NCBI GenBank assembly: GCA_964429795.1
Contig: CAYSCW010000002.1
Span: 1 to 64,000, forward strand
DNA from: CAYSCW01 sp964429795
GTDB taxonomy: Bacteria > Acidobacteriota > Aminicenantia > Aminicenantales > Aminicenantaceae
DNA length: 64,000 bases
Direction: 5' to 3'
Shown piece after piece: positions 1 to 8,425 of the stretch. The position numbers were made by a program, and so were the translations under genes. The notes beneath the pieces are model-generated. The model did no database searches and had not been told where the DNA came from. It saw only the letters and a program-made list of their open reading frames with translations. Numbering within the stretch: the stretch's first letter is position 1; every line of letters begins with the position of its first letter.

Positions 1-234
1 AGGATTCGAGTGGATGTCTCTTCTGACGGAAAAAAATGGCGCAGCCACCATCGCCTTTTCTCTCCAGGTGAATTTGTCACTAATCTCGTCTATTCCCCTC
101 TTGATCTTGTTCAGAATGTTTATCTTCCTGGTGAGGAGATTAAATTCTTGAAGATTGTCCAGGTGGGCAATGATAAGACTTTTTGGTGGTCAGTTGTGGA
201 ATTGAAGATCTACCAGAAGAAAGGGCAATCCTGA
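1..234 (+). CDS. C-terminal fragment of a protein ending in a discoidin-like (F5/8 type C) domain
   Basis: The frame is open from the first base to the stop at 232-234, so this is the last ~77 residues of a gene that starts outside the window. The GTG at position 10 is just an internal valine. The pattern 'DVSSDGKKW' followed ~55 residues later by 'FWWSVVELKIY' resembles the last strands of F5/8C (discoidin) jelly-roll domains, which bind carbohydrate or lipid and often end secreted or membrane proteins. The rest of the protein is unseen, so its overall function cannot be named. It converges on lpdA with a 30-bp gap. Confidence 0.6.
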   Translation, partial: RIRVDVSSDGKKWRSHHRLFSPGEFVTNLVYSPLDLVQNVYLPGEEIKFLKIVQVGNDKTFWWSVVELKIYQKKGQS

Positions 235-264
235 AGAGGAAAAAGGGAAACTTTCTTTTATCTG

Positions 265-1662
265 TTAAGCATTCAACATATGAATGGCTTCTCCCTTGGC
301 ATTCATGGCAGCTTCCATCAGAGCTTCCGATAAGGTTGGATGTACGTGAATGGACCCGGAGATATCCCCAAGGCTCATTCCTTTGTTCATGGCCAGGCTC
401 ATCTCTGCGATGAGTTCACTGGCATGAGGCGAAAGGATATGGGCACCTATGATTCGATCCTGCTTGTCGGCGATGATCTTGGCCATACCTTCCTGTTGGT
501 TGAGGGTAAGGGCTCTGCCGTTTGCCTGGAGGGAGAAATGGCCTACCTTTATCTCTAATCCCTTCTCTTTAGCCTCTTGCTCGGTGAGACCAATGGATGA
601 AAACTCTGGTTCAGTATAAACAGCCATAGGAAGAGCATGGTAGTTCATGGCCCTTCTCATCCCTGAGGCATTCTCCACAGCAATTATTCCTTCATGAAAG
701 GCTTTATGGGCGTAAAGCTTTCCGCCGATAAGGTCGCCGATAGCATACACTCCCGCAATGCTTGTTTCCAGATAAGAATTCGCCTGAACATAACCCCGAT
801 CATCCACATTTAGGTCTAAGTTATTGAGCTCGAGGGAGTTGGGCAGTCGTCCCACAGCAAGCAACACCTTCTCTGCTTCAAAAGAAAAGTGAGTCTGATC
901 TTTTAAACAGGTGCCTTCCAGTGTAACTCTTCCTTTTTCGGTCACAGCCTTCTCTATTCTCATCTGGGTGTGGATTTTCAAGCCCTGCAGTTTGAGCATC
1001 CTTTCCAGACGTGTGGTTATTTCCTTTTCCCCTCCCGGGAGAATGGAGGGCAAGATTTCCAGAACAGTGACATCAGAGCCTAATTTTTGGAAAATGGTCC
1101 CCATTTCAAGTCCGATCGCTCCTGCTCCTACTATCAAAAGCTTTTGAGGAATGACTTCCCATTGGAGGGCTTGGCGGCTGGTAGTCACCTCTTGGCCGTT
1201 CGGAGTAAGGAAGGGAAGCTGGGCAGGACGGCTGCCGGTGGCCAGGATGAATCTCTCTGCTTCAAGGATTAGCTCATCCTCCTTGGTCATGACGACGATG
1301 TGTCTTTCGTCCTTAATATGAGCGGTTCCTTTTATAAGAATGACACCGGTTCTTTTCAACAGGAACTCAATGCCCTTGACCAGCCTCTCCACAACCTTGT
1401 TTTTTTCATCCTGAACCGTCTTCCAGTTGCATTGAATTTTATCCAATGGCCCTTCAAAGCTTTTGTTGCTTTTGAGCTGGTTGAAAAGCTTTGCCTGGTG
1501 AAGAAGATATTTGGTCGGGATACAGCCATGATTAATACATGTCCCCCCGATTTTCTCTTTTTCGATAAGGACCACTCTTTTTTTGAGCTGGGCAGCACGG
1601 AGGGCCGCTACATATCCTCCTGGCCCCCCTCCTAAAATAGCGATTCCCCATTTTTCTCTCAT
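265..1662 (-). CDS. lpdA: Dihydrolipoamide dehydrogenase (E3)
   Basis: FAD-dependent disulfide oxidoreductase that reoxidises dihydrolipoamide of 2-oxoacid dehydrogenase or glycine-cleavage complexes with NAD+. Full length at 465 aa. Visible: N-terminal FAD dinucleotide fold (GGGPGGY, residues 11-17), redox-active CINHGC (Cys42, Cys47), a second nucleotide-binding fold near 175-190 (VGAGAIGLEMG), the FAD motif AIGDL, and a C-terminal dimerisation domain with the catalytic HPTLSEALMEA. A GAGAGG-type ribosome site precedes the ATG and a good promoter lies at 1706-1734, so the gene is probably monocistronic. No E1 or E2 gene is in the window, so the partner complex is unknown. Confidence 0.95.
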   Translation of the reverse strand: MREKWGIAILGGGPGGYVAALRAAQLKKRVVLIEKEKIGGTCINHGCIPTKYLLHQAKLFNQLKSNKSFEGPLDKIQCNWKTVQDEKNKVVERLVKGIEFLLKRTGVILIKGTAHIKDERHIVVMTKEDELILEAERFILATGSRPAQLPFLTPNGQEVTTSRQALQWEVIPQKLLIVGAGAIGLEMGTIFQKLGSDVTVLEILPSILPGGEKEITTRLERMLKLQGLKIHTQMRIEKAVTEKGRVTLEGTCLKDQTHFSFEAEKVLLAVGRLPNSLELNNLDLNVDDRGYVQANSYLETSIAGVYAIGDLIGGKLYAHKAFHEGIIAVENASGMRRAMNYHALPMAVYTEPEFSSIGLTEQEAKEKGLEIKVGHFSLQANGRALTLNQQEGMAKIIADKQDRIIGAHILSPHASELIAEMSLAMNKGMSLGDISGSIHVHPTLSEALMEAAMNAKGEAIHMLNA

Positions 1663-1705
1663 TTTTCCTCTCTTTCCATTGAGGGTCTGGCAGTTCTTCC
1701 TCTGT

Positions 1706-1734
1706 ATTATACATTTTCTCCTCTTGCATTTTAA
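1706..1734 (-). promoter_or_regulatory. Sigma70-type promoter for lpdA
   Basis: On the minus strand, -35 TTAAAA (1734-1729), a 17-bp spacer and a perfect -10 TATAAT (1711-1706). The predicted transcript start is about 37 nt before the lpdA ATG. Confidence 0.6.
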
Positions 1735-1827
1735 ACTAAGCTTTTGTAAAGCTAAAAGGATGGAACTTGACAGTGAAGCAAAAAATATAAAAAATAGAAT
1801 TCCTTAACCCAGAAAAGGAGAAACTTC

Positions 1828-4608
1828 CTGAAAAGGATCTGGGAAAGAAAGATCATCATCCTGCTTGTCGTGCTTTCCATCTTTTCCCACAAGGCATTGC
1901 TCTACGCAGATGACCATGCCAATCTTTGGGGAAAGGTTATGGATAGAAACAAGCGGCCCCTGGCAGGAATACGCGTTAATCTCGAGAGAGAGTGCGGCGA
2001 TTTTGAAGAAAATACCCTCAGTGATTCATCTGGATTATTCCTTTTCTGGGGGATCCCTGTTGGGGGTTATACCATTCGTTTCCAAGGCCCTGGGTATCAT
2101 CCCTGTGTGGATGAAAGACTTATGCTGGAACCTTCCCAGACTCTTTCCTTGGAGATAGTTCTTTCACCTTCAGAAATAGAAAACAAATCCTCTTCCAGGA
2201 AGACGACTATTGACTACACAAGCTGCCTTCTTCAAACTGTGCTCGACAGAAGACAGATTCAAGACTCTCCATCTGCTCATAACGTCTGGTCGCTGGTGGA
2301 AAATCAGGATCTTTCAGCCACCACCAATCGTATCGATGTGGGAGGCCTCTGGGGAAGTACCCCTGCTCTCTTCAGTTCGAGGGGAAGTTGCTCTTGGACT
2401 CAGAATATTTATCTTCTCAACGGGCTGGATGTCACTGACCCCTATTGGACAGGAATGCCTCTTTTTTATCCTGACTTCTACTCTCTGGAATTCAGCCGGC
2501 TGACCAACGCAGGCTTCTTTGCTCAATCCTTGTCTCCTGGTGGATATTTTGAACTTTTGACTCAGGAAGAGACCTCCCAGCTTCACGGCCAGGTATCCGT
2601 TTTTTTTATTCCTGATAAATGGCAAAGCTCGAACATCTCCCCTGCTCTGGAAAAGGAAGGAATCAAGGACAGCCATGCCTTCAATCATTTTCTGGATGGA
2701 AATTTGACTCTTTCAGGCCCTGTCATCCCCAAAAAACTTTTTTTCCATTCCTCGTTATCCAGTTTCCATCTTTCGCGTGATCTGGCAGATTATGAAGGAG
2801 AGGATAAAGCAACGCTTTTTTCCGGCTTGTTCAGCCTGAAACGCCTCTTTTCGCGGAGTACCCTCCGCTTCCTATGGACGGGCCAAACCGTCAATCATCC
2901 TTCCTTCGGGGCAGGACGTCATGTTCCCTTTTCTTCCACCCTAAACCGCAGAGATGTTTTTCATGTCTTTCAGCTCATCTGGAGTTCGAGACTGCGAAGT
3001 AATCACTTCTTCAAGATGGGCATTTGTTTCAATCATGGTTCAAACGATGGTGAGTTCCAGGAAGGATTTCAGAGCCCCTATGGAAATGAAATCCTCAGGG
3101 ATATTTCTTCCGGGTTAGCTCCCTACGCTCACCGCGATGTGCGAAGCTCTTTCACCTTTCTTCTTAAGGGAGACACCTTCATCCCCCGTCTCTTCGGCGC
3201 CCATCACAGGTTTCAATACGGCTTCGAGTTCAGGTACTGCTCCTCCCTGTCCCGCAAAGATATCGCCGAGAATCTTCATCTCCGTTTTTTTGAAGGGAAT
3301 CCATTAGAAGTAGTCTTCTATAATACGCCTGTTGAACACAGGGAGTTAGCCCTTCACTTGAATTTTTTTGCTCAAGACGCCTTAATCTTATCCAGTTATT
3401 TTACAGCAGTTTTCGGATTTCATCTTGTCTCCAGCCAGGGGTGGATTCCAGACGGGCGCTCATCCGGAAAAGCGAAAGCTATTCGATGGCTTCACCTCTC
3501 CCCGTGTCTTGGATTCATCTTTCCCTTTTCCCGATCGAAGAATACAGCTTTGAAGTTATCCATCGCCCGATACTATCATACTCTTCCTCTTTATTATTTA
3601 ACCTATGGGAATCCGGATGCTCTGGGAGGGACGGTTTATACTTGGACGGATAACAACGATGACAGGCTCTATCAAGAGGGGGAAGCTCAACTTCTTATAA
3701 GGCGAGAAGGGCCTTTATTCTCTGAGATCGATCCGGAGTTGAAAAGGCCCTACACGGATGAGCTGGCAGTAACCTTTCATCATGTTTTTGGCAATAGTTG
3801 GTATCTGACTGTTGGAGCTTTCTTCAGGGAGAGCAGAAATCTTGTGGAAACGATCAATATAGGTGTCCCCTTTTCTTCCTATGAAACCGTTGAATTTTAT
3901 GATATCGGGGATGACAGAATTCCAAATACCCATGACGATCTCACTTTTGTGGTCTATAATCAGAATCCAGAAACCCTGGGTCAGGATTTCTTTCTTCTCA
4001 CCAATCCAGAGGCAGAAGACAGGGCTTCCCGCTATTATGGATTTGATCTGACCCTGGTCAAGAAATACAGCGAAAAGCTCACTTTTTTCCTCTCTCTTAC
4101 CGCAACTTCTGCCACGGGCGTAACCAACCCGGGAAACACAGAATGGGAAAACGATGATGGTGTGGTGGGCCGTTTGTATGACGACCCCAACACTCTCATC
4201 AATGCCAAGGGGAGGATGCGTTTTGACAGGGCTTATACGGGAAGGATTGGCCTGAATTTTTTGGCTCCTTTTGGTATACGAATCGGCTGTTTGATCAAAT
4301 ATTATGACGGCCAGCCTTTCGCACGTAAGATCGTGGTGGAAGGGATGAATCAGGGGCCCTTCTATATTCAGGCACATCCCCGTGGCGTGGCCAGGTACGA
4401 ATACAACCGTACCGTAGATGTGAGGCTGGAGAAGATATTCCGCTTGAAGAAAGCAAAAATGAGAATCATCATCGACGCGTTTAACATCCTTAACCGCGGA
4501 TTGGCTACCGAAGAGAACGAATGGACGGGGCCAGAATTCCCATTGCGTTTCGCCACAGAGATTCAATCTCCCCGTATGTTCCGGTTGGGGGTCTGCTATG
4601 AATTTTGA
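1828..4608 (+). CDS. TonB-dependent-receptor-like outer-membrane protein with N-terminal carboxypeptidase-regulatory-like domain
   Basis: Large outer-membrane beta-barrel of the Oar/SusC-like type, probably a substrate receptor. After the signal peptide, residues ~30-110 look like a carboxypeptidase-regulatory-like beta-sandwich (GKVMDRNKRPLAGIRVNL, then GLFLFWGIPVGGYTIRF). A plug-like part follows (~130-240), then a long aromatic-rich barrel ending in ...RLGVCYEF with terminal Phe. Start choice: the first ATG/GTG/TTG-type start in frame (GTG 1870) cuts a signal peptide in half. A CTG at 1828 sits 7 nt after AAAGGAG (1814-1820) and gives MKRIWERKIIILLVVLSIFS, a classic basic plus hydrophobic signal ending ALLYA/DD. 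I therefore start at CTG 1828 (926 aa). A TTGACA at 1767 lies upstream but has no well-spaced -10. Substrate unknown. Confidence 0.8.
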   Translation: MKRIWERKIIILLVVLSIFSHKALLYADDHANLWGKVMDRNKRPLAGIRVNLERECGDFEENTLSDSSGLFLFWGIPVGGYTIRFQGPGYHPCVDERLMLEPSQTLSLEIVLSPSEIENKSSSRKTTIDYTSCLLQTVLDRRQIQDSPSAHNVWSLVENQDLSATTNRIDVGGLWGSTPALFSSRGSCSWTQNIYLLNGLDVTDPYWTGMPLFYPDFYSLEFSRLTNAGFFAQSLSPGGYFELLTQEETSQLHGQVSVFFIPDKWQSSNISPALEKEGIKDSHAFNHFLDGNLTLSGPVIPKKLFFHSSLSSFHLSRDLADYEGEDKATLFSGLFSLKRLFSRSTLRFLWTGQTVNHPSFGAGRHVPFSSTLNRRDVFHVFQLIWSSRLRSNHFFKMGICFNHGSNDGEFQEGFQSPYGNEILRDISSGLAPYAHRDVRSSFTFLLKGDTFIPRLFGAHHRFQYGFEFRYCSSLSRKDIAENLHLRFFEGNPLEVVFYNTPVEHRELALHLNFFAQDALILSSYFTAVFGFHLVSSQGWIPDGRSSGKAKAIRWLHLSPCLGFIFPFSRSKNTALKLSIARYYHTLPLYYLTYGNPDALGGTVYTWTDNNDDRLYQEGEAQLLIRREGPLFSEIDPELKRPYTDELAVTFHHVFGNSWYLTVGAFFRESRNLVETINIGVPFSSYETVEFYDIGDDRIPNTHDDLTFVVYNQNPETLGQDFFLLTNPEAEDRASRYYGFDLTLVKKYSEKLTFFLSLTATSATGVTNPGNTEWENDDGVVGRLYDDPNTLINAKGRMRFDRAYTGRIGLNFLAPFGIRIGCLIKYYDGQPFARKIVVEGMNQGPFYIQAHPRGVARYEYNRTVDVRLEKIFRLKKAKMRIIIDAFNILNRGLATEENEWTGPEFPLRFATEIQSPRMFRLGVCYEF

Positions 4609-4801
4609 GAAGCCGGAAAATACGGTTATTCTCTTTGTGTTTTGCGTATGTCTTTTCTTTGCTTGCTGGAGTGATACTTTCTTTTTGAATCACTGGAACT
4701 TGCCCTCGGTGGAGAGATTTGGCAATATATTGCAGCCAGTCACTTGGGCAACAAACAGAAATATTATCAATTCATTTGGGGGCCTAGCTGTTCCCTTTTG
4801 A
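4598..4801 (+). CDS. Possible small membrane protein or lipoprotein (doubtful)
   Basis: A 67-codon frame whose ATG overlaps the last codons of the receptor gene and which stops just before the ribosome site of the next gene. It has one hydrophobic stretch (VILFVFCVCLFFAC, residues ~10-23) that could be a signal anchor or lipobox. No ribosome-binding site is clear and I recognise no family. It fills an otherwise empty 203-bp gap, so it may be a translationally coupled small gene or chance. Confidence 0.25.
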   Translation: MNFEKPENTVILFVFCVCLFFACWSDTFFLNHWNLPSVERFGNILQPVTWATNRNIINSFGGLAVPF

Positions 4802-4811
4802 GAAAGGAGGG

Positions 4812-6833
4812 ATGATGCTTCCATCGGTGGAACAGGTCATTCTCATCTTTATCATCACTGCCACTTTTGTGGGATTTGTTCTTCCGGTCTATTACCGCTA
4901 TCGGATAATCCGGTCGGGTATGCCTCGGAAGAGATTGGAAAAAATAGGGAACAGGATTACTGGAGCTTTGTCTAAAGTCTTTCTTCAGAGATGTACTCTC
5001 AAGAATGAGAGGGTGTTCACAGGGCTCATCCATGTGTTTATTTTTTATGGAGCTCTGACCTTCGATACCCTGACCGTCAACCATACTCTGGAGGGATTCA
5101 TAGATAACTTTTTTCTTTTCGGCCAGACAGGTTTTGCTCTTTTTTTCTCCTTGATAGTGGATAGCTTTGCCATCCTTGTGCTGGTGGGTGTGCTGTTTTT
5201 TGTGATAAGGAGATACATCTTAAGACCCAAAGCTTATGCCACCAGCCTCCTGGATTCAGGGATGATCTACTTTCTTCTCACCACAGTCACACTCAGCTAT
5301 CTCTATTTTGAATGCTTCTCCATCGCCCTCCATCCAGAGTCAGAACGCCTCTCCTTTTTAGGCGTTTTTCTGGCAAATGCGGTCAAGGGCATGAGTCCGG
5401 ATGTGCTCTCCCAGCATCTTAAAATATCCTGGTGGCTTCATATCCTGATCGTGTATGCTTTTATCGTCTATGTACCCCATTCCAAGTATTTCCATATGTT
5501 TACCGGTCCCTTCAATGTTCTCTTCCGTTCCCAAAAACCCATGGGAGAATTGGAGGCTCTGGCGCTGGATGTGGAGAAGACAGAAGTCTTCGGCGTGGAG
5601 AAGGCTTCGGATTATTCATGGAAAGATCTGCTTGATGCCTTCTCCTGTATGGAGTGCGGGCGCTGCCAAGACGTCTGTCCGGCCTTTGCCAGCGATAAAC
5701 CCTTATCTCCCAAGATGATCATCCTGAACCTCAAGAAGCATCTCCTCAAAGAAGGACGAAAATTCATCGGGAAGAAGAAAGATCAGATTCAATCTTTGAT
5801 GGCAGATGTGTACAGTGAGGGAGAGATCTGGACCTGCACCACCTGCGGTGCCTGCATGCATGTCTGTCCGGTAGAGATCGAGCATATCCCTAAAATCGTT
5901 GGTGTCAGACAGAGCCAAGTGCTGATGGAAAGTAAGTTTCCTTCTGAACTGAATGCATTCTTCCGAAACATGGAAACCAACAGCAATCCCTGGGGAATCG
6001 GTTTTGCCAGTCGTGCTGATTGGGCCCAAGATCTGGGGGTGAAACTCATCAGTGAACATCCTCAGCCCGATTACCTTTTTTGGGTCGGCTGTGCAGGATC
6101 CTTTGATGAGGAAGGAAAGAAGATAGTCAGATCCATGGTGTCAATCATGGAAAAAGCGGGAGTGGATTTTGCCATCTTGGGGACCGAGGAGAAATGTTGT
6201 GGCGATTCCTTGCGCAGGCTGGGAAATGAATATCTTTTCCAGATGATGGCCGAGGAGAATTTACAGCTTTTCAAGAAGTATCAGGTCAAAAAAATACTGG
6301 TCACCTGTCCCCATGGATTCAATGCCTTCAAGAATGAATACCCTGCACTTCTGGAGGCTCTCCCCTCCTTTTCTCCTGAAGAGAGAGAAAAGCTGCGAAA
6401 TATAGAAGTCATCCATCATGTCCAGCTCATCGCTCGCCTGCTCCGGGAGGGAAAACTTCCTCCAGTTTCCAAGAGAGAGGAAATATTGACCTATCACGAT
6501 TCCTGCTATCTCGGACGACACAATGGTATCATCAGAGAACCCCGGGAGATATTAAAAGAGCTGGGTCAATCTTCATTGGTGGAGCTCAAAAACAACAGAG
6601 AACACAGCTTCTGCTGTGGAGCAGGAGGCGGGTTGATGTGGACGGAAGAATCCCTAGGTGTGCGGATTAATCATCTCCGGACTGAGGAAGTGATTGATTC
6701 TCAGGCAAAAGTGGTTGCCACATCTTGCCCTTTCTGTCTGACCATGCTTCAAGACGGACTCAAGGATAAACAAGTCGTGGATATCAAGGCCAGGGATATC
6801 GCTCAACTGGTGGCAGAATCCTTGTCAGAGTGA
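4812..6833 (+). CDS. Membrane-bound heme/Fe-S oxidoreductase with CCG (HdrD/GlpC-like) domains
   Basis: Predicted membrane electron-transfer protein linking a quinone pool to soluble donors. Residues 1-240 have about five or six membrane segments with scattered His residues, like NarI-type cytochrome b subunits. Two [4Fe-4S] motifs follow: CMECGRCQDVCP (~279-290) and CTTCGACMHVCP (~341-352). The C-terminal half has two cysteine-rich CCG domains (EKCCGDS near 460; FCCGAGGG near 599), as in HdrD, GlpC and the Fe-S proteins next to ETF in beta-oxidising anaerobes. With acyl-CoA dehydrogenase elsewhere in the window, an ETF:quinone role is plausible but inferred. AAAGGAGG (4803-4810) nearly abuts ATG 4812; ATG 4815 is equally possible. 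Confidence 0.85.
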   Translation: MMLPSVEQVILIFIITATFVGFVLPVYYRYRIIRSGMPRKRLEKIGNRITGALSKVFLQRCTLKNERVFTGLIHVFIFYGALTFDTLTVNHTLEGFIDNFFLFGQTGFALFFSLIVDSFAILVLVGVLFFVIRRYILRPKAYATSLLDSGMIYFLLTTVTLSYLYFECFSIALHPESERLSFLGVFLANAVKGMSPDVLSQHLKISWWLHILIVYAFIVYVPHSKYFHMFTGPFNVLFRSQKPMGELEALALDVEKTEVFGVEKASDYSWKDLLDAFSCMECGRCQDVCPAFASDKPLSPKMIILNLKKHLLKEGRKFIGKKKDQIQSLMADVYSEGEIWTCTTCGACMHVCPVEIEHIPKIVGVRQSQVLMESKFPSELNAFFRNMETNSNPWGIGFASRADWAQDLGVKLISEHPQPDYLFWVGCAGSFDEEGKKIVRSMVSIMEKAGVDFAILGTEEKCCGDSLRRLGNEYLFQMMAEENLQLFKKYQVKKILVTCPHGFNAFKNEYPALLEALPSFSPEEREKLRNIEVIHHVQLIARLLREGKLPPVSKREEILTYHDSCYLGRHNGIIREPREILKELGQSSLVELKNNREHSFCCGAGGGLMWTEESLGVRINHLRTEEVIDSQAKVVATSCPFCLTMLQDGLKDKQVVDIKARDIAQLVAESLSE

Positions 6834-6913
6834 ATTAAAAGGTGCCGCCTCTTCAATGCCGCTTCGACATTACCATGCACCTTAAGCTAATTGTTAACTT
6901 TCCTCTTGGCTGA

Positions 6914-7942
6914 TTAAACAAGAATTTCCTTGAAGGCAGATATTGCTCTCTCTACGTCTTCATCCCCGATATCTTTATGGGTGACAAAGCGGATACCTCC
7001 CCTGGTTGCCAAGGCCAGAATGGCTCTCTTTTTGAGCTCTTCCAAGAAAACGGGGATGGAGATCCGAGGGTGTTTGAGATCAAATATGATGATATTGGTT
7101 TGAATATGGTCAGGATTGAGCTCGATCCCTGGAATTTCAGCGATAGCAAGGGCCAGCTGTTTTGCTCTCCTGTGATCTTCCGCAAGCCTGTCGACCATTT
7201 CGTTTAAGGCCACAATGCCCGAAGCGGCCAAAACCCCAACCTGCCTCATCCCTCCTCCCAGGGCTTTCCTGATTCTTCGTGCATAATCGATAAAATCCTT
7301 GGGCCCTGTAAGCATGGAGCCGACAGGAGCTGAGAGTCCCTTGGATAGACAAAACATCAAGGAATCGCCAATCTTCGCATATTCTTTGACAGGGATACCT
7401 GTGGCATGGCAGGCGTTAAAGATGCGGGCCCCGTCAAAATGAATCCTCACTCGGTGTTTGTCGGCGATCTCTCGAATGGCTTTAAGATTTTCCAAGGGAA
7501 CCACTGCTCCGCTCCAGTTGTTGTGAGTGTTCTCTACACAGATCAGGCTGGTTCGAGGGATGTGAACGGTTGGCCTTCTGATATTCTGTTCCACCAAATC
7601 GGGGGCCATGGCTCCACGGTTAGAGGGCAGAGAGCGAGGCGTGACCCTGGAGATAAAGGTCATATGTGTCGATTCCATGTTATAGATGTGGGCCCTTTCT
7701 TCCACGATTACCTCATCCAATTCTTGGGTCCAGACTTTTACTGAGATGGAATTGCCCATAGTTCCTGAAGGAACATAAAGGGCAGCCTCCTTCCCCACCA
7801 TTTCCGCAACCATGGTTTCAAGCTTTTGGACTGTGGGATCATCACCGAGAACATCGTCTCCCACTTCGGCCTCTGCCATGGCTTTTCTCATGTTTTCTGT
7901 GGGACGGGTTACGGTATCACTTCTGAAATCCGAGTATTCCAT
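6914..7942 (-). CDS. ltaE: Low-specificity L-threonine aldolase
   Basis: PLP-dependent aldolase cleaving L-threonine or allo-threonine to glycine and acetaldehyde. Starts with the family signature DFRSDTVTRPT. The PLP lysine is in SKGLSAPVGS (~residue 200) and HFDGARIFNA is the cofactor-binding Asp region. Full length at ~342 aa. A longer version could begin at ATG 7972, but a consensus promoter -10 (7971-7976) overlaps that codon, so transcripts should start after it. ATG 7942 also has AAGGAG upstream (12-nt spacing) and gives the usual short N-terminus. Supports amino-acid catabolism. The gene appears monocistronic. Confidence 0.92.
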   Translation of the reverse strand: MEYSDFRSDTVTRPTENMRKAMAEAEVGDDVLGDDPTVQKLETMVAEMVGKEAALYVPSGTMGNSISVKVWTQELDEVIVEERAHIYNMESTHMTFISRVTPRSLPSNRGAMAPDLVEQNIRRPTVHIPRTSLICVENTHNNWSGAVVPLENLKAIREIADKHRVRIHFDGARIFNACHATGIPVKEYAKIGDSLMFCLSKGLSAPVGSMLTGPKDFIDYARRIRKALGGGMRQVGVLAASGIVALNEMVDRLAEDHRRAKQLALAIAEIPGIELNPDHIQTNIIIFDLKHPRISIPVFLEELKKRAILALATRGGIRFVTHKDIGDEDVERAISAFKEILV

Positions 7943-7970
7943 GATGTTTTCTGTCTCCTTTTTCGGCTCC

Positions 7971-7999
7971 ATTATATATAAAATTGTTTTCTGAGTAAA
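7971..7999 (-). promoter_or_regulatory. Promoter of the threonine aldolase gene, overlapping an upstream ATG
   Basis: Minus strand: -35 TTTACT (7999-7994), 17-bp spacer, -10 TATAAT (7976-7971). The -10 overlaps the ATG at 7972 and so argues for translation from 7942. Confidence 0.6.
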
Positions 8000-8048
8000 C
8001 TTTTCTTAAAGAATGTAGGCATCCTTATTTGCGTGACAGTTTCAACAG

Positions 8049-8233
8049 CAGTCAGGTAAGTTGAGGAGGAAGTCATCCGGAGGCGAGTAGGGCAAGGTTT
8101 CTGTTCATCCGAAGCTCATAGTGGAGGGTGGGAGGGTCTTGGCGAGGATGGACAGGAACCGATGCTCCGAGGAATAAGCGAATTTTCCTCGCTGGGGAAA
8201 ATCCGCGGGCTAACGAATCAACTTACCTGACTG
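8049..8233. repeat. 16-bp perfect inverted repeat bracketing a copy of the interspersed repeat
   Basis: CAGTCAGGTAAGTTGA at 8049-8064 is matched exactly in reverse complement at 8218-8233, with ~153 bp between. The enclosed DNA holds a copy of the repeat also found near 16.9 and 49.9 kb. A second short hairpin lies inside (TTTTCC...GGAAAA around 8183-8201). The stretch 7973-8425 has no convincing gene. Confidence 0.6.
8070..8162 (-). repeat. Interspersed repeat family, copy C1 (core, minus orientation)
   Basis: In reverse complement this matches the core of the copy at 16895-17063. Shared blocks include GTTCATCCGAAGC.CATAGTG, GGGAGGGTCTTGGCG and GATGGACAGGAACCG. The outer ends are missing or diverged. 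Confidence 0.6.
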
Positions 8234-8278
8234 TTAATGCATCACGGTTTTGGGGATGCTTCCCCAACAAAGGACAGG

Positions 8279-8332
8279 GTCTCCATTTCTGCGATGAGTA
8301 AAGATATTTGATACAGTGAGGTAGAAAGGCGT
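8279..8332 (-). repeat. Interspersed repeat family, end fragment C2
   Basis: Matches the reverse complement of the 3' end of copy A: CTCCATTTCTGCGATGAG, AAAGATATTTGATACAGTGA and GTAGAAAGGCG against CCCATTTCCGTGACGAT, AAAGATATTTCATCCAGTGA and GTAGAGAGGCG. It is displaced from its core, so this locus looks rearranged. Confidence 0.55.
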
Positions 8333-8365
8333 CAGAAAGAGACACCTTATGAAACTTCTTCGCTG

Positions 8366-8394
8366 TTTACTTGGTTATTAATCTATGGTATAGA
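8366..8394 (+). promoter_or_regulatory. Promoter of the PASTA-recN operon
   Basis: -35 TTTACT (8366-8371), 17-bp spacer, -10 TATAGA (8389-8394), about 25 nt before the ATG at 8426. Confidence 0.5.
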
Positions 8395-8425
8395 TAATTT
8401 TGACTTTGCTACACAAAGATAGGAC

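Noticed and set aside
3715..4566. 283-codon minus-strand open frame inside the receptor gene
   Set aside because: Shadow of a confidently read plus-strand barrel protein; no ribosome site and low-complexity translation.
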